The notes under the pieces were generated by a model. It ran no database searches. It had not been told where the DNA came from and was given only the letters and a program-made list of their open reading frames with translations. Source: Helicobacter sp. 13S00401-1 (GTDB lineage Bacteria > Campylobacterota > Campylobacteria > Campylobacterales > Helicobacteraceae). Taken from it: 64,000 nt of DNA. The translations under genes were made by a program, and so were the position numbers. The stretch spans positions 124,001 to 188,000 of the forward strand of contig NZ_MLAR01000002.1 in assembly GCF_002272925.1 (NCBI RefSeq). Reading direction: 5' to 3'. Shown here piece by piece: positions 53,176-62,680 of this stretch (its first letter is position 1; every line of letters starts with the position of its first letter).

Positions 53176-53994
53176 ATGAACAAGCTAAAAAACTATATAG
53201 GCAAAAGTGAGGAAGCTTTTGAAGATATCAACATACATCAAGTCCAAAAGATCTGTGCTACTTTTGGAGTAAAAGAGCTAAAAGTAGGAGAAAGTTTGCC
53301 TCACCTTTGGCAGTGGTGCTTTTTTGTAAAAGCTTTAGATCCTAGCAAGCTTGGGCGTGATGGTCATCCACGTTTAGGAGAGTTTTTACCCCTTATTGAA
53401 GATAGAAATAGGATGTGGGCTGGTGGGCGCTTTAAGTTTTTAAAAGATCTAATCATAGGCAAAGAAGCCAAGAAAAAAACTACTATAAAAGATATACAAG
53501 AAAAAGAAGGCAGAAGTGGCAAACTTACTTTTGTAACGCTTTTACATGAGTACTTTCAAAATGACACTTTATGTATAAGTGAGGAACAAGATATAGTTTA
53601 TAAAGAGCCCTCTAAGCCAAAAACTAGCAGTGATGTGCCTTTAGAAAAGTGTGAGTTTAAAGAGAGCTTTAATCTAGATTCTACTTTACTTTTCCGCTAC
53701 TCAGCCCTCACATTTAACGGCCATAAAATCCACTATGACTTTCCTTATGCTACAGAAGTTGAAGGCTATAAAGGCTTAGTTATACATGGACCTTTGCTAG
53801 CTACTTTTATGATTAATACTTTTTCAAAACACCATAAAGATAAAAAGATTTTAGAGTACTCCTATCAAGGCTTAAGACCGCTTTGTGTGCCTTCAACTTT
53901 TAGAGCTGAAGGAAGGCTTGAAGGGAAAAGTGCAAGCTTATGGATAGCAGAAGGAGAAAGTATAGCCCATAGAGGCAAAGTTATATTTAAGTAG
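53176..53994 (+). CDS. Mesaconyl-C4-CoA hydratase-like (HTD2-type) double-hotdog protein
   Basis: A 272-residue protein with two hotdog-like halves. The C-terminal half has the hydratase block YSALTFNGHKIHYDFPYATEVEGYKGLVIHGPLLATF (about 185-220), where HKIHYD and HGP match the HTD2/mesaconyl-C4-CoA hydratase group; the N-terminal half contains LWQWCFFVKAL and a PRLGEFLPLIEDRNRMWAGGRF segment typical of that group. Related enzymes hydrate mesaconyl- or itaconyl-CoA to (S)-citramalyl-CoA. No other gene of such a pathway is nearby, so the substrate is open. AAAGGAAG precedes the ATG. Confidence 0.82.
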   Translation: MNKLKNYIGKSEEAFEDINIHQVQKICATFGVKELKVGESLPHLWQWCFFVKALDPSKLGRDGHPRLGEFLPLIEDRNRMWAGGRFKFLKDLIIGKEAKKKTTIKDIQEKEGRSGKLTFVTLLHEYFQNDTLCISEEQDIVYKEPSKPKTSSDVPLEKCEFKESFNLDSTLLFRYSALTFNGHKIHYDFPYATEVEGYKGLVIHGPLLATFMINTFSKHHKDKKILEYSYQGLRPLCVPSTFRAEGRLEGKSASLWIAEGESIAHRGKVIFK

Positions 53995-54066
53995 TTAATT
54001 TCTATCTATAAACTTTATCTTCAATCACTTAGTAACCTATCTTCAAGCTAGCCAAAGCAGACTGAT

Positions 54067-54110
54067 TAAATTGTCATTAAAAATTGACAATTTATGCTAG
54101 TATTTATAAA
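54067..54110 (+). promoter_or_regulatory. ttrB promoter with 10-bp dyad over the -35
   Basis: TAAATTGTCA (54067-54076) and TGACAATTTA (54085-54094) form a perfect inverted repeat with an 8-base gap. The right arm contains a consensus -35, TTGACA (54084-54089), and a TATAAA (54105-54110) follows as possible -10 with a 15-base spacer. This is a likely operator for the ttr genes. Confidence 0.6.
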
Positions 54111-54150
54111 TTTACACAAATAGTAAATGTAGTGTAAATGGAAAGGAAGA

Positions 54151-54897
54151 GTGATGGAAGTTTTACCCAAAAAGCTAGATTTAAGCTCAAGGCGTGAGTT
54201 TATAAAATACTGTAGTTTATTGCTTGCTACAAGTGTTTTATTAAAGGCTAGTGAGACTAAGTTTACTAACTCAAAAAGTCCGCGCTATGGCATGGTTATA
54301 GACCTTACAAAGTGTGTAGGTTGCCAGTCTTGTACTATGAGTTGTAGTATGGAAAATGACGTTCCAGTTGGTCAATTTAGAACTATAGTTGCAGAGTATG
54401 AAGCTAAAGATTCTAAAGGACGTGGCGTTATAGCCTCTTTGCCAAGACTTTGTAATCACTGTGAGAAACCAGCTTGCATAAGTGTATGCCCAGTAGGTGC
54501 TACCTATCAGAGAGCAAATGGCATAGTTAAGATAGATACTAATGAATGCATAGGCTGTGGCTTTTGTGTAGAAGCCTGCCCATATCATGCAAGGTTTTTA
54601 AATAAAGACACTTTAAAAGCTGATAAATGCACACTTTGTGATCATAGACTGCGTGCAGGCCTTTTGCCAGCTTGCGTTGAAAGCTGCGTGGGTGCTAGTA
54701 GGATGATAGGAGATTTGCATGATCCTAACTCATCTATTAGAAGATTTTTAAACACGCATGATACTTTGATACTTTCAAGCCCTAAAAACACAAAACCTCA
54801 GATATTTTATTATGGACTAAGCGAAATCCTTGCACAAAACAAACCTAATAGTGAGTATAAAATGGTGATTAACTGGAGTGAAAACATCATTTTTTAA
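54151..54897 (+). CDS. ttrB: Tetrathionate reductase subunit B, 4Fe-4S protein
   Basis: Electron-transfer subunit of a periplasmic molybdoenzyme. The 248 residues start with an RR signal (SSRREFIKYC, Arg14-Arg15, then LLLATSVLLKAS) for Tat export. Four ferredoxin-type Cys clusters follow: CVGCQSCTMSC, CNHCEKPACISVC, CIGCGFCVEAC and CTLCDHRLRAG...CVESC. This is the pattern of TtrB/PsrB/DmsB. The assignment to TtrB comes mainly from its neighbour TtrA, 39 bases downstream. The start is ATG ATG GAA or, more likely, the in-frame ATG at 54154 with AAGGAAGAG upstream. Confidence 0.9.
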   Translation: MMEVLPKKLDLSSRREFIKYCSLLLATSVLLKASETKFTNSKSPRYGMVIDLTKCVGCQSCTMSCSMENDVPVGQFRTIVAEYEAKDSKGRGVIASLPRLCNHCEKPACISVCPVGATYQRANGIVKIDTNECIGCGFCVEACPYHARFLNKDTLKADKCTLCDHRLRAGLLPACVESCVGASRMIGDLHDPNSSIRRFLNTHDTLILSSPKNTKPQIFYYGLSEILAQNKPNSEYKMVINWSENIIF

Positions 54898-54936
54898 AAG
54901 GCCAAAATTCCATTAAAGACTTTTAAAGGTAAAAAC

Positions 54937-57900
54937 ATGAAAAGTGATATAAAAAAAGATAAAAGAAGAGGTTTTTTAAAGACCATAGCACTAGGTGCAG
55001 TAAGCACGCCTTTATTTGCAAAAGATACAGATTCTAATCCAAAAGATGATTATAGACCTCAAGGCAGTCCACACATACCTGAGTTTAGTTATAAAAATGG
55101 CAAGCTAACTAAAACGCCTGGCCAAGATGTAATCTTAGAAATGTGCCATGGCTGTGTTACAAAGTGTGGCATAAGAGTAAGGCTAGATCATGGGAAAGTA
55201 GTGCGTTGTGTGGGAAATCCCTATCATCCACTAGCTAATGTGCATCATCAAGATTATAAAACCCCACTAGTTAAGGCATTTTCTAGACTTGCTAGTCAAG
55301 ATACTCAAGAGATGCGAGCTACTGTGTGCAGCAGGGGGGCTTTGCTTTCAAAGATGGCAGAATCTAAAGTGCGTATACTATCTCCTCTAAAAAGAGTTGG
55401 TAAAAGAGGAGAGGGCAAATGGCAAAAGATAAGCTTTGAGCAGTTATTAGAAGAAGTTGTAGAAGGTGGGAATCTATTTGGCGAGGGCCAAGTTGATGGA
55501 ATAAGATCGCTTTTTAGTGATGAGTTAATAGATAAAGATAATCCAGACTATGGCACTAAGCGTAATCAGCTTTTAAGTTTTTACTTCTATGATGGACGAT
55601 CTGAGATAGTGGATAGATTTATAAAACAATCCTTTGGCACAATCAATCACTACTCCCATGGTGGAATCTGTGGTGGAGGCTTTAGGATAGGCTCTAAAAT
55701 GGCACTTAACTCTAAGGGTTTTTTGCATACAAAGCCAGATTATGAAAATGCAAGATTTAATCTTTTTTGGGGAACTGCCCCATCTAATGCGGGTAATCCT
55801 TTCCAAAAACAAGCCAAGATGCTAGCTACTGCTAGAAGTAATAAAGACTATAGCTATGCAGTTATAGATCCTAGTGTTAATAACTCAGTAAAGTATGCTG
55901 CAAGTAATGGCAAATGGATAGCTATCAAATCAGGCACAGATCTAGCTTTAGCTATGGCGATGATAAGATGGATTATAGAAAATAAGCGTTATGCTACAAA
56001 CTATCTTATCCAGCCAAATCTAGCTCAAGCCAAACTTGCAGGCGAGATACACCATAGCAATGCTACTCATTTGGTTATAGTAGAAAAAAATCATCCTAAG
56101 TACGGACAGTTTGCTAGGGTAAATGAAGAAATATTAGTTTGCTCGCAAAGTGGCAAGATACAAAGCCATTTGATAAATGAACCCGCCAAGCTAGAGTTTA
56201 AGGGTAAGATCTTACTAGATGGTAAGAAAGTGGCTGTTAAAAGCTCTTTTTTACTACTTAAAGAATCTGCTTTTGAAAGAAGTCTAAAAGAGTATTCAAA
56301 ACTTTGTGGAGTAAGTCTAAAAGATATCATATGGCTTAGTGATAACTTTTCTAAAAATGGAAGAAAAGTAAATGCAAGTGTACACGGTGGTATGATGAGC
56401 ACACTTGCAGGCATGACTACTTTTTCAATCTTAACTTTAAATACACTTATGGGTACTTATGGTTATAAGGGCGGAACCATAGCAGCTCAAGTTGGCACTC
56501 ATAACTTTTTAAGTGGACGCTATGAACTAGGAAAGGTAGAAGGTGGCAAAAAGCCTAGTGGCTTAAATCTATCTAGAAGTGGCAAGTACTATGAAACTAG
56601 CACAGAGTATAAACGAAAACTAAAAGCAGGGCTTAATCCTTACCCAGCAACCCAACCCTGGTATCCTATATCTATGCCTTTGATAAATGAACCTTTAAGT
56701 GCAGCTGGCTTTGGCTACCCTTACAACATTAAAGTGTTTATAAACTATATGACTAATGTTGTCTACAATCAAGCCGGTTCGCAAGAAAGCGTAGTTAACG
56801 TGCTAAAAGATACTAAAAAAGTCCCTCTTTTTATAGGCATAGACGCTTTTATGAATGAAACTAATGCCTATAGTGACTACATAGTCCCTGATGGAGTAAA
56901 CCTAGAAAACTGGGCATTGCCACTTGCCCCATGGGGTGTTTTAACAAAAACTTCTACTATAAGATATCCTGCATTAAAAGCAAGGCAAGATAAAGATAAA
57001 AATGGAGAATCAATCTGTGTTGAACACTTTTATATCTCTGTAGCAAAAAAGTTAGGGCTAAAAGGCTTTGGTAAAAATGCTTTTAAAGACAAAGATGGAA
57101 AGTTTTATGATTTAGATAAAAAAGAGCAGTTTTACGCAAGAGCTTTGGCAAATCTAGCTTTTGATGGCAAAGGTGTAGATGATATAAGCAAAGAGGACTT
57201 AGAACTAGCACCTGTGCAAGACGCCTTAAAAGCTATAGAATCTTATCTTTTGCCAGAAGAGCTTAAAAAGGTTGCTACTATCTTATCTCGCGGTGGAAGG
57301 TTTGAAGATACGAGCACTGCTTATGAAAATGACATAATAGCAAGGCCTTTTTCACAAGCCACACCAGCAGCTATTTATTATGAACCACTTGGAGCACACA
57401 AGCACTCCATAACAGGAGAATACATGAGTGGTACACCATGCTATATGCCTCAGCTACTAAGTGATGGTAGCTTAATGGATGTACACTATCCACCAAGTGA
57501 ATGGAAGTACAAAGTAAGCTCTAGAAAGTCTAACTTACAGCACTACTACACTATCATCATAGAAAAACTAACCGCCGTGCACCCTCATAATTTTGTACGT
57601 ATAGCTGAAGATATAGGGAAAAAAGAGAGTATAAAAACTGGGGATAAGGTTAAGGTTGTAACACCACAAGGTGAACAAAGTGGCATAGCTTTTGTTACTA
57701 ATGGCGTAGTAAGTGGAGAGATATCAATAGAGCATGGCTTTGGGCATGATGAGTACGGAGCAAGAGCGCATTATATAGATGGAGTAAAATTACTTGAGTT
57801 AGATTCTAGCAAGGCTGGCATTAATCATAACAAGTTAGGTTTGCTAGATCCTACAAGAAAAGGGAGCTTTAGCCTAGCTGATTTTTATGTAGGTACTTGT

Positions 57901-57939
57901 GTTAGACAGTCTTTGCCTGCACGCATTTATAAGGTATAA
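54937..57939 (+). CDS. ttrA: Tetrathionate reductase catalytic subunit A
   Basis: Large molybdopterin subunit (1000 residues). Tat signal RRGFLKTIALG at 10-20. The Fe-S site is C70-x2-C73-x3-C77 with C131. The molybdenum ligand is probably Cys245 in SHGGICGGGFR, the same place as in Salmonella TtrA. The block VGKRGEGKWQKISFEQLLEEVVEGG (154 on) and the C-terminal IEHGFGHDEYGARAHYIDGV match TtrA strongly along the length. The family reduces tetrathionate to thiosulfate as a respiratory electron acceptor; a related sulfur or arsenic oxyanion is possible. ttrC, the membrane quinol oxidase, is not next to it. Confidence 0.93.
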   Translation: MKSDIKKDKRRGFLKTIALGAVSTPLFAKDTDSNPKDDYRPQGSPHIPEFSYKNGKLTKTPGQDVILEMCHGCVTKCGIRVRLDHGKVVRCVGNPYHPLANVHHQDYKTPLVKAFSRLASQDTQEMRATVCSRGALLSKMAESKVRILSPLKRVGKRGEGKWQKISFEQLLEEVVEGGNLFGEGQVDGIRSLFSDELIDKDNPDYGTKRNQLLSFYFYDGRSEIVDRFIKQSFGTINHYSHGGICGGGFRIGSKMALNSKGFLHTKPDYENARFNLFWGTAPSNAGNPFQKQAKMLATARSNKDYSYAVIDPSVNNSVKYAASNGKWIAIKSGTDLALAMAMIRWIIENKRYATNYLIQPNLAQAKLAGEIHHSNATHLVIVEKNHPKYGQFARVNEEILVCSQSGKIQSHLINEPAKLEFKGKILLDGKKVAVKSSFLLLKESAFERSLKEYSKLCGVSLKDIIWLSDNFSKNGRKVNASVHGGMMSTLAGMTTFSILTLNTLMGTYGYKGGTIAAQVGTHNFLSGRYELGKVEGGKKPSGLNLSRSGKYYETSTEYKRKLKAGLNPYPATQPWYPISMPLINEPLSAAGFGYPYNIKVFINYMTNVVYNQAGSQESVVNVLKDTKKVPLFIGIDAFMNETNAYSDYIVPDGVNLENWALPLAPWGVLTKTSTIRYPALKARQDKDKNGESICVEHFYISVAKKLGLKGFGKNAFKDKDGKFYDLDKKEQFYARALANLAFDGKGVDDISKEDLELAPVQDALKAIESYLLPEELKKVATILSRGGRFEDTSTAYENDIIARPFSQATPAAIYYEPLGAHKHSITGEYMSGTPCYMPQLLSDGSLMDVHYPPSEWKYKVSSRKSNLQHYYTIIIEKLTAVHPHNFVRIAEDIGKKESIKTGDKVKVVTPQGEQSGIAFVTNGVVSGEISIEHGFGHDEYGARAHYIDGVKLLELDSSKAGINHNKLGLLDPTRKGSFSLADFYVGTCVRQSLPARIYKV

Positions 57940-58048
57940 AAATTATTGGTTTTTTAAGTTAAAGGCAAGTGATTAAAGGTGAGTTACTTTAGAGTATGAA
58001 GCAGGTTAGAACAAGTATAACTTTTAAAGCTATTCTTGCTCTAACTTT

Positions 58049-58073
58049 ACTTTAGATTCTAAGAATCTAAAGT
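58049..58073. terminator. Bidirectional hairpin built from AGATTCT/AGAATCT
   Basis: Twelve-base arms ACTTTAGATTCT and AGAATCTAAAGT separated by one base, between the convergent ttrA and acnB genes. It is a symmetric hairpin and contains the abundant heptamer in both orientations. Good candidate for a shared terminator. Confidence 0.65.
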
Positions 58074-58088
58074 ACAAAAACTTTTACC

Positions 58089-60647
58089 TTAAAGCTTAAA
58101 GTTTTCCATCAAGTTAAAGTTTAGATATCTATAGATCTTATCTTCTTTGCCTTCTAGTTTTTTAGCAGCCATATCTATATACTCTTGTGGTGAAGGCAGA
58201 CGTCCTAAAAGTGAGCAAACTGCAGCAAGTTCTGCACTTCCTAGATAGACTTGTGCTCCTTTTCCCATCCTATTATCAAAGTTTCTAGTCGAGGTTGAAA
58301 ACACTATAGCATTATCTCTAACGCGGGCTTGATTCCCCATACATAGGCTACAGCCCGGCACTTCTATCCTAGCGCCATCAGCGCCAAAGATAGAGAAAAA
58401 GCCTTCTTGGCTAAGCTCTTTTTGATCCATCTTAGTAGGAGGTACTAACCATACCCTAGTAGGGCTTGCTGGTGTACCTTTAACTATCTCAGCAAAGGCT
58501 CTAAAGTGACCAATATTAGTCATACAACTTCCTACAAATACTTCATCTATGTTTTTTGGTCTTTTAGGGTCAGCTAGTATCTCACTTAGAGTTGCAACAT
58601 CATCAGGGTCATTTGGACAAGCTAAAATCGGCTCTTTAATATCTGCTATATCTATGTCTATAACTGCAGCATAGCTTGCATCTTTATCAGCTTTTAAAAG
58701 CTTAGGATTATCTATCCACTCTTGCATTTTTTTAGCCCTTCTTTTTAGAGTCTCAGCGTCTTCGTAACCATCTTTTATCATGCCTTCTATTAAAGCTATG
58801 TTAGATTTAAGATACTCAATTATTGGCTCTTTATTTAAAGCAACAGCACAAGCTGCTGCACTTCTTTCAGCACTTGCATCACTTAGCTCAAAGGCTTGTT
58901 CTACTTTTATGTCTTCTAGACCTTCTATCTCTAAGATTCTGCCATTAAAGATATTTTTCTTATTTTGTTTAGGAACGGTTAAAAGCCCTTGTTTGATAGC
59001 GTAGTAAGGTATGGCGTTTACTAGGTCTCTTAAAGTTATACCTGGATTAAGTTTGCCTTTAAATCTAACTAAAACAGATTCTGGCATATTAAGCGGCATA
59101 GAGGCTGTAACTGCAGCAAAGGCTACTAGGCCACTTCCTGCTGGAAAGCTTATACCTATAGGGAACCTAGTATGAGAATCTCCCCCTGTTCCTACAGTGT
59201 CTGGAAGGCAAAATCTATTAAGCCAAGAGTGGATAACACCATCTTTTGGCCTTAAAGCAACCCCACCTCTACTAGTCATAAACTCTGGCAAAGTCGCTTG
59301 CAAACTAACATCAGCCATCTTTGGATAAGCAGCTGTGTGACAAAAGCTTTGCATAACAAAGTCTGCACTAAATTTTAAACTTGCTAGCTCTTTTATCTCA
59401 TCTCTAGTCATAGCCCCAGTTGTATCTTGACTTCCAACTGTTGTAACTTTTGGTTCGCAATATGCCCCTGGGATTATGCCCTCTACTCCACAAGCAAGCC
59501 CAACCATCTTTTGAGCTAGACTAAAGCCTTTAGTAGTAGCCTTTGGAGAAGTAGCCTTAGTAAAAACGTCACTTTCTCCTAGCCCTAAAAACTTTCTAGA
59601 CTTATTAGTTAAGCCCCTTCCTACTATTAGAGGTATACGTCCCCCTGCCCTCATCTCATCTATGATAGTGTTAGGCTCTAATGTAAAAGTGCTTACTACT
59701 TCGCCATTTTTTAGAATCTTACCTTCATAAGGCTTTACAGTGATGATGTCATTTTCTTTAAGATTACTAACATCAGCGATAAGTGGCAAACAACCACTAT
59801 CTTCACAAGTTGCAAAAAAGATAGGTGCTATAACACCACCTATAACTATGCCGCCACCTTTTTTATTAGGGATGTAAGGTATCTCTTCTCCAAAGTGCCA
59901 CATGATAGAGTTACAAGCTGACTTTCTAGAGCTTCCAGTACCTACTACATCGCCCACATAAGCTACCTTATAGCCTTTAGACTTAATGTCAGCTAGCCTT
60001 TTTTCATAGTCTGGTACCCTGCTTTTAAGCATGGCTTTTGCGTGCAGTGGGATATCACTTCTTGTAAAAGCATCACTTGCTGGACTTAGATCATCAGTAT
60101 TAGTCTCGCCATCTATTTTAAGGACTATAAACTTCATCTCATCATCTAACTTTTTGCGGTGTAAAAACCACTCAGCATCAGCCCAAGACTGGATGACTTC
60201 TTTAGCTAAAGGGTTAGTTGCACTAAGTTTAGCTATATCTTCAAAGGCGTTATGAACTAATAAAGTGTGTTTTAAAGAGTTAGCTGCAATCTTAGCAACT
60301 TCAGAATCTTTATTAGAAAGGGCTTCTATAAGATAAGGGACATTGTAGCCTCCAAGCATGGTTCCAAGATACTTAACTGCTTCTTCTTTTGTTACAAAAT
60401 TACAAGCTTGACCATTTAAGACTTGTCCAAAAAACTCAGCTTTTAGCTTAGCACTAGCATCAACACCCGGGTTAACTCTGTGTATTAAAAGTTCTTTTAC
60501 AAAGTTAGCATCTTCTTTACTACTTTTAGAATCTAATAAGATATCAATCACGTCTTTTGTTTGCTTTACATCTAATGCTAAAGGCGGTATGCCCTCTTTT
60601 GCCCTTTCACTTTCCATTAATTTATAGTTCTTTATAAAATCGCTCAT
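58089..60647 (-). CDS. acnB: Aconitate hydratase B
   Basis: Interconverts citrate and isocitrate in the TCA cycle with a 4Fe-4S cluster. The 852 residues have the AcnB order: N-terminal HEAT-like domain (about 1-155), swivel domain (about 160-365) with [17 protein letters not shown], and the catalytic core with [43 protein letters not shown], and the C-terminal cluster ligands in [13 protein letters not shown]. The length is normal. It is divergent from cysK. Confidence 0.98.
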   Translation of the reverse strand: MSDFIKNYKLMESERAKEGIPPLALDVKQTKDVIDILLDSKSSKEDANFVKELLIHRVNPGVDASAKLKAEFFGQVLNGQACNFVTKEEAVKYLGTMLGGYNVPYLIEALSNKDSEVAKIAANSLKHTLLVHNAFEDIAKLSATNPLAKEVIQSWADAEWFLHRKKLDDEMKFIVLKIDGETNTDDLSPASDAFTRSDIPLHAKAMLKSRVPDYEKRLADIKSKGYKVAYVGDVVGTGSSRKSACNSIMWHFGEEIPYIPNKKGGGIVIGGVIAPIFFATCEDSGCLPLIADVSNLKENDIITVKPYEGKILKNGEVVSTFTLEPNTIIDEMRAGGRIPLIVGRGLTNKSRKFLGLGESDVFTKATSPKATTKGFSLAQKMVGLACGVEGIIPGAYCEPKVTTVGSQDTTGAMTRDEIKELASLKFSADFVMQSFCHTAAYPKMADVSLQATLPEFMTSRGGVALRPKDGVIHSWLNRFCLPDTVGTGGDSHTRFPIGISFPAGSGLVAFAAVTASMPLNMPESVLVRFKGKLNPGITLRDLVNAIPYYAIKQGLLTVPKQNKKNIFNGRILEIEGLEDIKVEQAFELSDASAERSAAACAVALNKEPIIEYLKSNIALIEGMIKDGYEDAETLKRRAKKMQEWIDNPKLLKADKDASYAAVIDIDIADIKEPILACPNDPDDVATLSEILADPKRPKNIDEVFVGSCMTNIGHFRAFAEIVKGTPASPTRVWLVPPTKMDQKELSQEGFFSIFGADGARIEVPGCSLCMGNQARVRDNAIVFSTSTRNFDNRMGKGAQVYLGSAELAAVCSLLGRLPSPQEYIDMAAKKLEGKEDKIYRYLNFNLMENFKL

Positions 60648-60781
60648 TAATTCTCCTTATATAGCCTTAGGTAGTTTTGGGATAAACATCTTTAGCATTA
60701 AATTACTTAAGCAAAGATTAAGCTATATTTTATCTCAAATGTATAATAATCCAAAGACATACGTAGCTAAAAAGGATTAAA

Positions 60782-61702
60782 ATGAAAATTGCACAAAATG
60801 TAACAGAGCTTATAGGGCACACCCCAATAGTAAAATTGCAAACCTTTAGTAAAAAATACGGCGCTAACATCTTCGCAAAATGCGAATTTATGAATCCAAA
60901 CAGTTCTGTAAAAGATAGAATCGCCTACTACATGATAAAAGCCGGACTTGATAATGGAAGCATAAGACCAACTACAACCATCATAGAAGCTACTTCTGGT
61001 AACACAGGAGTTGGGCTAGCAAGTGTGTGTGCTGCGCTAGGGCTAAAACTAGTTATCTGCATACCATCATCTATGACAGTTGAAAGAAGAAAGCTTATGA
61101 AAGCTCTTGGAGCAACTTTAGAACTAACCGCTCCAGAGCTTGGCATGAAGGGTGCTATAGCTAAGGCTGAAGAGTTAAATAGCACTATAAAAGATTCTGT
61201 CATAGTTAATCAGTTCTCTAATAAAGCTAACCCTCAAGCTCATAGAGAAACAACAGCAGAAGAGATAATTGATGCTTTTGGAAGTACTCCTATAGATGTT
61301 TTTGTAGCAGGAGTTGGTACAGGTGGGACTTTAAGCGGTGTTGGCGAGGTGCTAAAAGCCCACAACCAAGCTATAAAAATCTTTGCTATGGAGCCAAGTC
61401 TTAGCCCTGTTTTAAGTGGTGGAACGCCAGCCCCACATAAGATTCAAGGTATAGGTACTGGTTTCATACCTGAAAACTTAAACACTCATATCTATGATGG
61501 TGTTTTAAAAGTAACTAATGAAGAAGCTTACGAGATGGCAAGATTACTAGGAAAACAAGAAGGAATACTAGCTGGAATCTCAAGTGGGGCTAACATCCAA
61601 GCAGCCTGCATGCTAGCTAAAGACTTCCCTGGCAAAAACATACTTACTACTCTAAATGACACTGGTGAGCGCTACCTTTCAACTGATCTTTTTGAAGAGT
61701 AG
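60782..61702 (+). CDS. cysK: Cysteine synthase (O-acetylserine sulfhydrylase)
   Basis: PLP enzyme making cysteine from O-acetylserine and sulfide. The 306 residues have the PLP lysine in NPNSSVKDRIAYYM (Lys44), the substrate loop EATSGNTGVGLA near 69-80, the phosphate-binding GVGTGGTLSGVGE near 178-190, and the final SGANIQAA. CysK and CysM are hard to separate by eye; the length and IIEATSGNTGVG suit either. Followed by a terminator shared with miaA. Confidence 0.95.
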   Translation: MKIAQNVTELIGHTPIVKLQTFSKKYGANIFAKCEFMNPNSSVKDRIAYYMIKAGLDNGSIRPTTTIIEATSGNTGVGLASVCAALGLKLVICIPSSMTVERRKLMKALGATLELTAPELGMKGAIAKAEELNSTIKDSVIVNQFSNKANPQAHRETTAEEIIDAFGSTPIDVFVAGVGTGGTLSGVGEVLKAHNQAIKIFAMEPSLSPVLSGGTPAPHKIQGIGTGFIPENLNTHIYDGVLKVTNEEAYEMARLLGKQEGILAGISSGANIQAACMLAKDFPGKNILTTLNDTGERYLSTDLFEE

Positions 61703-61728
61703 TTACTAGATATATAACCTAACATTTA

Positions 61729-61754
61729 TCTTTCAAGCTAGGATGCTTGAAAGA
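61729..61754. terminator. Hairpin between convergent cysK and miaA
   Basis: TCTTTCAAGC (61729-61738) and GCTTGAAAGA (61745-61754) form a perfect 10-bp stem with a six-base loop, between the cysK and miaA stops. A T run (CTTTTT) follows some 11 bases later on the plus strand. Confidence 0.7.
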
Positions 61755-61774
61755 CCTTCTAGCTTTTTAAAACA

Positions 61775-62662
61775 TTACATATCTTTTCTGTAGATTTTTA
61801 GTACCTCTTCAAACTCAAAAACTCTAGTTTCAAACTGTGTTTTATTAAAAGTAGTTTGCCTTTTTGCTAGCTTTATCGTATTAAGACTTATCATGCTTTC
61901 TAACTCATCTACGCCTATCTCTCCTTTTAGATAAAGTAAAGTCTCTTTTAGTCCTATGGTATTAAAAGGATAAATTTTATCCCCATACTTTTTTAGTAAA
62001 AATCTAGCTTCATCAACTAGGCCCTTTTCTAACATAGCCTTAGTTCGCAGCCTTATATTTGCCTTTAAGGTTTCTTTTTCTATCCCCATAGTAAAGATGT
62101 TAATTTTATATGGGAACTTTATAGGTCTATTAAGCCTAAAATACTCAGTTGGTGTAAGTCTTGAGTGGATATAGAGTTCTAAGGCCTTATTTATCCTATA
62201 AGTATCATGCCTATCTATCTTTTTCATATAAGGGTAATCTAGCCTACTTAAAAGCTTATACTTATAGTCTAAAGGGTAAGATTCTACTTCTTTATAAGTT
62301 TGTAGTGCCTGCTTAGTAGGCATAGGAGCTATACTAAGCCCATTAATAATAGCTTTTAAAAAAAAGCTAGAGCCTCCAACTATAATCAAAGGCTTATCCT
62401 TACTAAGCTTTATAGCTTTATATAAGAGGGTGGTAAAAAAACCAGCATTACTCTTAGTGCTATCTGGGCGAAGCACATCTATGCCAAAGTGTCTTATGCC
62501 TTCTCTTTCTTCCAAAGTAGGCTTAGCTGAGGCTATATCTACATACTTAAACACACTTAAAGAATCTAGTGAGAAGATATTAGCATCTAGTAGCTTTGCT
62601 AGTTTTATACTTGCTTTAGTCTTCCCACTCCCACTAGGACCAAGTAAGGCTACTAGCTCCAC
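61775..62662 (-). CDS. miaA: tRNA dimethylallyltransferase MiaA
   Basis: Adds the dimethylallyl group to N6 of A37 in tRNAs reading UNN codons. The 295 residues have the P-loop LLGPSGSGKTKASI near 5-18, the DSLSVFKYVDIASAKPT block near 33-49, the substrate motif VGGSSFFLKAIINGL near 95-109, and RHDTYRINKALELY near 153-166. Near normal length. The short C-terminal half ends with KRQTTFNKTQF (tRNA contact). It lies 18 bases downstream of proC. Confidence 0.96.
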   Translation of the reverse strand: MELVALLGPSGSGKTKASIKLAKLLDANIFSLDSLSVFKYVDIASAKPTLEEREGIRHFGIDVLRPDSTKSNAGFFTTLLYKAIKLSKDKPLIIVGGSSFFLKAIINGLSIAPMPTKQALQTYKEVESYPLDYKYKLLSRLDYPYMKKIDRHDTYRINKALELYIHSRLTPTEYFRLNRPIKFPYKINIFTMGIEKETLKANIRLRTKAMLEKGLVDEARFLLKKYGDKIYPFNTIGLKETLLYLKGEIGVDELESMISLNTIKLAKRQTTFNKTQFETRVFEFEEVLKIYRKDM

Positions 62663-62680
62663 TTTATAAACCTTAAAAAA

